Assembly: GCA_022706165.1 (NCBI GenBank)
Contig: JAKJDA010000079.1
Span: forward strand, 1-9,769
Origin: Candidatus Hydrogenedentota bacterium
Lineage (GTDB): Bacteria > Hydrogenedentota > Hydrogenedentia > Hydrogenedentales > SLHB01
Length of the DNA stretch: 9,769 bases
Reading direction: 5' to 3'
Part shown: positions 6,455-9,769 of the stretch, piece by piece
How the letters are laid out: each line of letters opens with the position of its first letter
Position numbering within the stretch: the first letter of the stretch is position 1
Translations under genes and position numbers: made by a program
Notes under the pieces: model-generated
Databases searched by the model: none
Seen by the model: the letters and a program-made list of their open reading frames with translations, nothing else
Told to the model about the DNA's origin: nothing

Positions 6455-8207
6455 CCAGGAAGCTCCGCGATCATGGGGGACATCGCCAACTGCACAAGCT
6501 GGCCTCCGCCGGGCGGCAATGCCGTGACGACGGTCCGCCCTTTGATCGTGTGCGACGACGCGACATCGAACAACGTGACCGCCGTTACGCCCTGCCGAAA
6601 CGTGACGCGCACCGTCCGCGCGGACAACGTATCCGGGCCCCGCTCAACGCGTTTGTCGACGATCATCGCGAGAGGAGCCTCGCCGGGCTTGGCGAGAATG
6701 CCCACCAGGAGGTCGTCGCTCATGCGCGTCACCCATTCGCCGCGCCCCGGACGTCCGCTGCGGTCATAGAGCGCAGGCGGCGCGGTCGTGCGGTAATGAC
6801 CGACGAGCCCTGTTTTGCGCTCCGTCTCGTCGGTGAACAAGTTGTCGGAGGGCGTCGCCTCCTTGGGAAAAGAGTCCGCGAACCATTCCAACATCATCGC
6901 CGCTTCGTTGTCGCGCTCATAATATTCGACGCGGATGGGGACAAGCTTGCCCATCGGCAACGTTACCGTGGCGGATGCCTGGAAGGCGCCGTCCGAATAG
7001 TCCCAGTTATCAATGATTTTCTTGCCGTCGATCCACACTCTGCAACCGTTGTTGGACACCGCGTTGAAGGCGATTGGCTCGAAACTCTTGGCCTTGATGA
7101 ATCCGGTCCAAACGACCTCGAAATGGTCGATGTCCATTTCAGGGAAGGGCGATTCATACTCCCAGTTGAAGAAAAGGGTCTTGTCCACGCGTTCGAACTC
7201 GACGGGGGTTGGCTTTTTCGGCCAGGCGCCGCTGTGGTAGACGATCTCGCAGGTGCGCCCGATCAGTTTCGGGCCCCACGCCTGCACGCGCAGGTTGGCA
7301 TCCTTGGCGACGCGCCATTTCGGGTCGAGTCGATCGCGCGCCTCATCGATCGTCATATTCGGCGCAACGGGCTTTGTCGCCAAGGCGCCGAAATCCTGAT
7401 AGGTGAAATACCAGAGGCCCTGCGCGCCATAGGCCAGCGACGCATACACCTGGAAACGAGCCAGCGACGCGCTCGTGAAGGGCTTGTCGAGGTCGAGCGT
7501 CGCCACGTTGAACATCGGCCACGGCAACAGGCCGTATTGCACGGCGGCGTCGCGCAACGCCAACAGTTGATTGCAGTAAATTTCGGCCTGCTTGGCGGCG
7601 GACCGGCGGGCGTTGTAGAGCGTCGGGTAGAACTGCGGATTGGCGATGGGAGCGCCGACCTGCGCAAGCGATTCGGGATGGAAATAGCACTGGCATATCC
7701 ACGGGAACAGGTCCGGGCAGTTCTGTCGCATCCAGTTCGTCGTGGCGACAAGCGGCGGCGGCGCCATGCCAATATCATCGCCGAGCAGGAACCGTACCGC
7801 GCGTGCAGCCACTGCAACTCCGGCAACGTCGCAGGATGATGGAAAGGATGCGGCGCATACTCGCCTTCGACGCCGCCCCAGGGATTGCCGTTGGGCGTGT
7901 ACGTGTCGACAAGGACCATGAGGCCGTGTTTTTGCGCAAGGTCGAGGGCGGTTTGCGGGTCCTGATAACGCGGCGACATGACGAGGTTGAAGCCCGCCTC
8001 GCGATAGAGCGCGTAGTCGACATCCGTCGCAGGGGGCGGGTTGAACGCGGCAATGATGAACTCTTTCGCGCGAAAGTCCCAGCCGTCCATGGCGCGCGCT
8101 GGTTGTTCCCCGGCGTGCGCCGCAACCGAAAGCAGCCATGCCGCCGTCCATGCGATTTTCGCGACCGTGGCGCCGCAAGCGATCGCTTCACGTTTCTCGT
8201 GACTCAT
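6451..8207 (-). CDS. Secreted glycosidase-like protein with PA14 domain, split by an apparent one-base deletion
   Basis: Two frames on this strand together make one 585-residue protein. From ATG 8207 the first frame gives a signal peptide (basic start, hydrophobic TAAWLLSVAAHA, cut probably after Ala32) and the first part of a barrel (FIIAAFNPPPATDVDYALYREAGFNLVMSP). Near 7788-7791, at residue 139, the sense of the sequence moves to the second frame, which runs from FLLGDDIGM to the stop at 6451. One extra T there restores a continuous protein. Residues 140-325 continue the barrel (GAQGLWYFTYQDFG). About 336-458 is a PA14 sugar-binding domain (FEVVWTGFI, CRVWIDGKKIIDNWD, IRVEYYERDNEAAMMLEWF). 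About 495-578 is a beta-sandwich. AAGGAG precedes the ATG by four bases. As written, translation would stop soon after the shift, losing most of the protein. Either a real mutation or a sequence error could explain it. Confidence 0.82.
7784..7795 (-). other. Frameshift point in the PA14 glycosidase-like gene
   Basis: The complement reads TAC GGT TCC TGC in the upstream frame, which gives Tyr-Gly-Ser-Cys and then arginine-rich nonsense (AWRRRRLSPRR). The downstream frame becomes protein-like at CTG CTC GGC GAT GAT. Adding one T gives Tyr-Gly-Phe-Leu-Leu-Gly-Asp-Asp and makes the total length a multiple of three (1757 + 1 = 586 codons with stop). No heptameric slippery site is present, so programmed -1 frameshifting is unlikely. 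Confidence 0.8.
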
Positions 8208-8255
8208 GCGTCTCCTTCCGCCCCGATCCAGGCGCTTTCCCTGCGCGCCTGCATG

Positions 8256-8276
8256 CCCGAGACGATAGCACTCGGG
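8256..8276. promoter_or_regulatory. Inverted repeat enclosing the -10 of the PA14 gene (putative operator)
   Basis: CCCGAG (8256-8261) and CTCGGG (8271-8276) are perfect six-base inverted arms with nine bases between them. The gap contains the predicted -10 hexamer of the minus-strand promoter, so a dimeric repressor bound here would block polymerase. The symmetry is direct; the regulatory role is inferred. Confidence 0.4.
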
Positions 8277-8290
8277 AAATCGTGCCGCAA
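8262..8290 (-). promoter_or_regulatory. Candidate promoter of the PA14 glycosidase/HAD pair
   Basis: On the minus strand TTGCGG (8285-8290) and TATCGT (8262-8267) are 17 bases apart, and the -10 is preceded by TGC, an extended -10. The hexamers match consensus at three and four of six positions. The transcript would start near 8255, about 48 bases before the ATG at 8207. Confidence 0.45.
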
Positions 8291-8378
8291 GATCAGGGCG
8301 CGGACACACCCCCGTGCGTTATTTCGAAAGAACCACCCCAATCCCTTTTCCGCCGAGGTGATTCCAGAGCTCGGCGCA

Positions 8379-8387
8379 TGCTATAAC
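8379..8387 (+). promoter_or_regulatory. Extended -10 promoter pointing right (TGCTATAAC)
   Basis: TATAAC matches the -10 consensus at five of six positions and carries the TGn extension. The best -35 is poor (GTGATT at 18 bases, three of six). Transcription would start near 8394, about 46 bases before the short ORF at 8440, and would run towards the antisense of the tRNA gene. Confidence 0.45.
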
Positions 8388-8439
8388 CCCCGCGCATTTC
8401 GTCCGCAACCCAAGCCTTCGGGCTGAAGACAGGAACGCC

Positions 8440-8490
8440 ATGAGCCGTCGCGTCGTCGTTCTATGCGTCATCGCATGCTCGCTCCCATAG
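8440..8490 (+). CDS. 16-codon hydrophobic ORF: leader peptide or stump of a lost secreted protein
   Basis: The ATG at 8440 has AGGA five bases upstream and a good extended -10 further up. It codes MSRRVVVLCVIACSLP and then TAG. Basic residues followed by a hydrophobic run ending near a cysteine look like the start of an exported protein or lipoprotein. No one of the three frames after the stop gives a convincing continuation up to the tRNA gene, so it may be the remains of a decayed gene, a free-standing micropeptide, or chance. No function is assigned. Confidence 0.3.
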   Translation: MSRRVVVLCVIACSLP

Positions 8491-8647
8491 AAGCTTGGCA
8501 TGTTCCTGCGATCCGGGGTTGCGTGCAGGTTTTGGCACAGTTTGGCGCGCAATCTGGACACAGACCGGGCACGATCGCCTGGGCTGCGAGGTGTTCGTCA
8601 GGAGGGGATCATCAAGAAACGTCCATCGGGACAAGCGAAAATAAAAT

Positions 8648-8725
8648 TGGCGTCCCCAAGGGGATTCGAACCCCTGTCGCCGCCGTGAAAGGGCGGTGTC
8701 CTAGGCCAGGCTAGACGATGGGGAC
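8648..8725 (-). tRNA. tRNA-Glu, anticodon TTC, with encoded 3' CCA
   Basis: The complement folds as a complete 78-base cloverleaf. The acceptor stem is GTCCCCA paired with TGGGGAC, followed by discriminator G and CCA. The D arm starts GTCTAG. The anticodon stem CCGCC/GGCGG closes loop CTTTCAC, giving anticodon TTC (8687-8689 in complement). The T arm is GGGG TTCGAAT CCCC. The sequence closely matches the bacterial glutamate tRNA as known from E. coli, with a slightly longer D loop. It reads GAA and GAG codons, and in many bacteria also supplies glutamyl-tRNA for tetrapyrrole synthesis. CCA is encoded rather than added later. It has its own candidate promoter upstream. Confidence 0.97.
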
Positions 8726-8770
8726 GCCGAAGATAGGCGACACGCTTGGCGGCGCGCGGCAGCAGGAGGT

Positions 8771-8786
8771 CGCGCGTTATCGCGCG
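8771..8786 (-). promoter_or_regulatory. Small GC hairpin in the tRNA-Glu leader
   Basis: CGCGCG arms flank a four-base loop (ATAA on the minus strand), lying between the candidate tRNA promoter and the tRNA 5' end. It could fold in the precursor RNA and be removed by RNase P. A role is not shown. Confidence 0.25.
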
Positions 8787-8819
8787 CCGCAGCGCCCGTC
8801 CGCCGCAAAAGCAGGGAAG

Positions 8820-8848
8820 AGGATAACATGTCCGCTTCACGAAAGCAA
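8820..8848 (-). promoter_or_regulatory. Candidate promoter of tRNA-Glu
   Basis: On the minus strand TTGCTT (8843-8848) and TATCCT (8820-8825) are 17 bases apart, with TGT before the -10 (extended type). Matches are three and four of six. The transcript would start near 8813 and carry a leader of about 88 bases before the tRNA. Confidence 0.45.
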
Positions 8849-8955
8849 ATTGCCTGCAAAAGATAACGAGTGGTGCCGAAGACTGTCCTGCCTGACGGAA
8901 AGGCCGTCGCCGCACATCCCCGGCTCAGACGAACCGGCGGCGGCTTCCCGCTTTC

Positions 8956-8983
8956 CGGGCGCCATCACCTCGCCCGGCGCCCG
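8956..8983 (-). terminator. Strong stem-loop just after the Gfo/Idh stop codon, lacking a U-tract
   Basis: CGGGCGCC (8956-8963) and GGCGCCCG (8976-8983) are perfect eight-base inverted arms around a 12-base loop, beginning about eight bases after the TAA on the minus strand. The T5 run lies before the hairpin instead of after it, so it is not a classic intrinsic terminator. It may act as a 3' mRNA stabiliser or as a terminator without a U-tract. Confidence 0.4.
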
Positions 8984-8991
8984 AAAAACCG

Positions 8992-9769
8992 TTATGGAGC
9001 CATGGACCAATCCCGCGAATCCGGAACATCCACCCACACGCCGCCGCAATGGATGGATTCCTGACTGCACAAGCCGGGCAATGTCATATCCATGGATTCA
9101 TGGATGCCGACGCTGCAGGGACGCCGCCCCTCAATCGCGTCAACAAAATCCAACAACTCGAAATAATCGCCGCCGCCGTGCCCCGCCTTGGCGGCTTCTT
9201 CCTCGCCACGCCTCCAATAGTCCGGAAGAAATTCGCCGGCGAGGCTTTCCAACTCCATCCATTCCGTCGCCGGAGAACGCCCGCGAAGCCAAATGCGATC
9301 TTTCTCGCCGGGGGCGCGCGCGGATTCGTAGGCGCCGTCCGTTCCTTGAAGCTGATAGTTCGTCGTTGCGTGCGGCCGATCGGAAAGCATGTCGACGCGT
9401 ATCTTCACGAGGCCGCCGCTGCGCATTTTGCACAGCATGACGCAAGAATCCTGGTTTTCGTAGCAATCGCCGCGGGGATCGCGATAGTGGCGGCCCGATC
9501 CGGCGCAACAAACCGACACGACGCGGTCGCCCGGCATCCATTGAAGGATTGGGCCGAGGGAATGAGTGCCGTAGGTGACGCCGTCGATGCCGGTCTGCCA
9601 TTTCCGTCGCCAGCGCGTTTGCTCATTCAATTCCTTCAGTTCGTGAATATACTCGCCCTCGGCATAGTACGGCTGGCCAAAGAGACCCGCCCGCACCAGT
9701 TCCGTCACCAGCATGATGGGCTTGGCATAGATATAGTTCTCGGCCATGACATAGATGCCCCGGCTGGCG
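8992..9769 (-). CDS. Gfo/Idh/MocA-family enzyme, C-terminal part, GH109-like (cut by window edge)
   Basis: 258 residues are visible; the N-terminal Rossmann domain that binds NAD(P) lies beyond the right edge. The first residues (RGIYVMAENYIYAKPI) match the junction after the Rossmann domain, where this family has ENYxY. The rest is the alpha/beta C-terminal domain. The motif DGVTYGTHSLGPILQWM, the later GHGGGDYFELLDFVDAI and the tail VDVPDSRDW closely resemble GH109 glycosidases (YxTHGLGP, GHGGMDF, VDVPDF), which cleave glycosides by an NAD-dependent redox mechanism using a His in this position (here His69 of the visible part). A plain sugar dehydrogenase or an uncharacterised paralogue remains possible. 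No signal peptide can be judged. The TAA at 8992-8994 is followed by a strong stem-loop. A carbohydrate role fits the neighbouring glycosidase-like genes. Confidence 0.88.
   Translation of the reverse strand, partial: ASRGIYVMAENYIYAKPIMLVTELVRAGLFGQPYYAEGEYIHELKELNEQTRWRRKWQTGIDGVTYGTHSLGPILQWMPGDRVVSVCCAGSGRHYRDPRGDCYENQDSCVMLCKMRSGGLVKIRVDMLSDRPHATTNYQLQGTDGAYESARAPGEKDRIWLRGRSPATEWMELESLAGEFLPDYWRRGEEEAAKAGHGGGDYFELLDFVDAIEGRRPCSVGIHESMDMTLPGLCSQESIHCGGVWVDVPDSRDWSMAP

Larger units (their letters stand above)
8208..8647. other. 440-base intergenic stretch without a convincing full gene
   Basis: It holds the PA14 gene promoter and its inverted repeat (8256-8290). On the plus strand it holds an extended -10 and a 16-codon ORF (8380-8490). 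The rest (about 8491-8647) has no convincing coding signal on either strand. An 80-codon minus-strand reading frame (8561-8319) has no ribosome site or recognisable sequence. No repeat or mobile-element end is seen. Confidence 0.6.

Noticed and set aside
6770..6810. Start of a second PA14 domain (GLVGHYR after the first PA14)
   Set aside because: The motif resembles a PA14 opening, but no PA14 core follows; the sequence passes directly into the C-terminal sandwich.
7784..7795. Programmed -1 ribosomal frameshift in the PA14 gene
   Set aside because: The geometry is -1, but there is no X XXY YYZ slippery heptamer at the site and I saw no obvious downstream stimulatory structure. An indel is simpler.
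5974..7839. 621-codon plus-strand open frame across the HAD and PA14 genes
   Set aside because: It crosses two well-supported minus-strand genes, is arginine-rich with no recognisable domain, and is a GC-driven shadow.
8319..8561. 80-codon minus-strand open frame in the intergenic region
   Set aside because: No ribosome site, no recognisable sequence, and it overlaps plus-strand signals (extended -10, RBS, short ORF).
8463..8714. Plus-strand frames ending in GIRTPVAAVKGRCPRPG or PRGFEPLSPP
   Set aside because: These tails are the well-known spurious translation of a tRNA gene's opposite strand, here tRNA-Glu.
8208..8991. Mobile element or integration scar beside tRNA-Glu
   Set aside because: I found no integrase, no duplicated tRNA end and no terminal inverted repeats in the window.

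Overview
The window is high-GC bacterial DNA, densely coded, with a genetic style typical of Planctomycetota, Hydrogenedentota and related lineages. Pointers are a soluble Ser/Thr kinase with an N-terminal zinc ribbon, TPR segment and C-terminal WD40 propeller; small zinc-ribbon membrane proteins; glycoside-hydrolase-like proteins; a PA14 domain; and Gfo/Idh/MocA enzymes. This lineage assignment is an inference from gene content. Nothing in the window fixes the taxon.

Layout. (1) 1-3484, minus strand: a three-gene run reads kinase (3484-1100), two-TM zinc-ribbon protein (1059-613), then class II fumarase fumC (595 to the left edge, truncated). The gaps are 40 and 17 bases, so it is probably one operon. 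(2) 3485-3736: a divergent promoter region. A clear sigma70-type promoter (TTGAAA-N17-TATCAT) points right, and a strong dyad sits at its predicted transcript start. (3) 3737-5743, plus strand: a 668-residue glycoside-hydrolase-like protein without a signal peptide. (4) 5759-8207, minus strand: a secreted glycosidase-like protein with a PA14 domain, disrupted by an apparent one-base deletion near 7788-7791. Its stop overlaps (ATGA) the start of a HAD phosphatase/beta-phosphoglucomutase-like gene. (5) 8208-8647: an intergenic stretch holding the promoter of the PA14 gene, with an inverted repeat framing its -10, and on the plus strand a promoter/RBS/16-codon hydrophobic ORF that ends early. (6) 8648-8725, minus: tRNA-Glu(TTC) with encoded CCA and its own promoter. 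(7) 8992 to the right edge, minus: the C-terminal part of a Gfo/Idh/MocA enzyme with GH109-like motifs.

How it fits together. The right two thirds looks like carbohydrate handling: an exported PA14 glycosidase-like protein, a co-translated sugar-phosphate HAD enzyme, an intracellular glycosidase-like protein converging on it, and a GH109-like NAD-dependent enzyme nearby. The left third pairs a signalling kinase with a small membrane protein and a TCA-cycle enzyme. No CRISPR array, insertion sequence, phage gene or recognisable defence system is seen. The most notable points are the frameshift that splits the PA14 protein, the PA14 domain apparently nested within the glycosidase fold, the exact 42-residue WD40 periodicity with a shortened last blade, and the two promoter-associated dyads.
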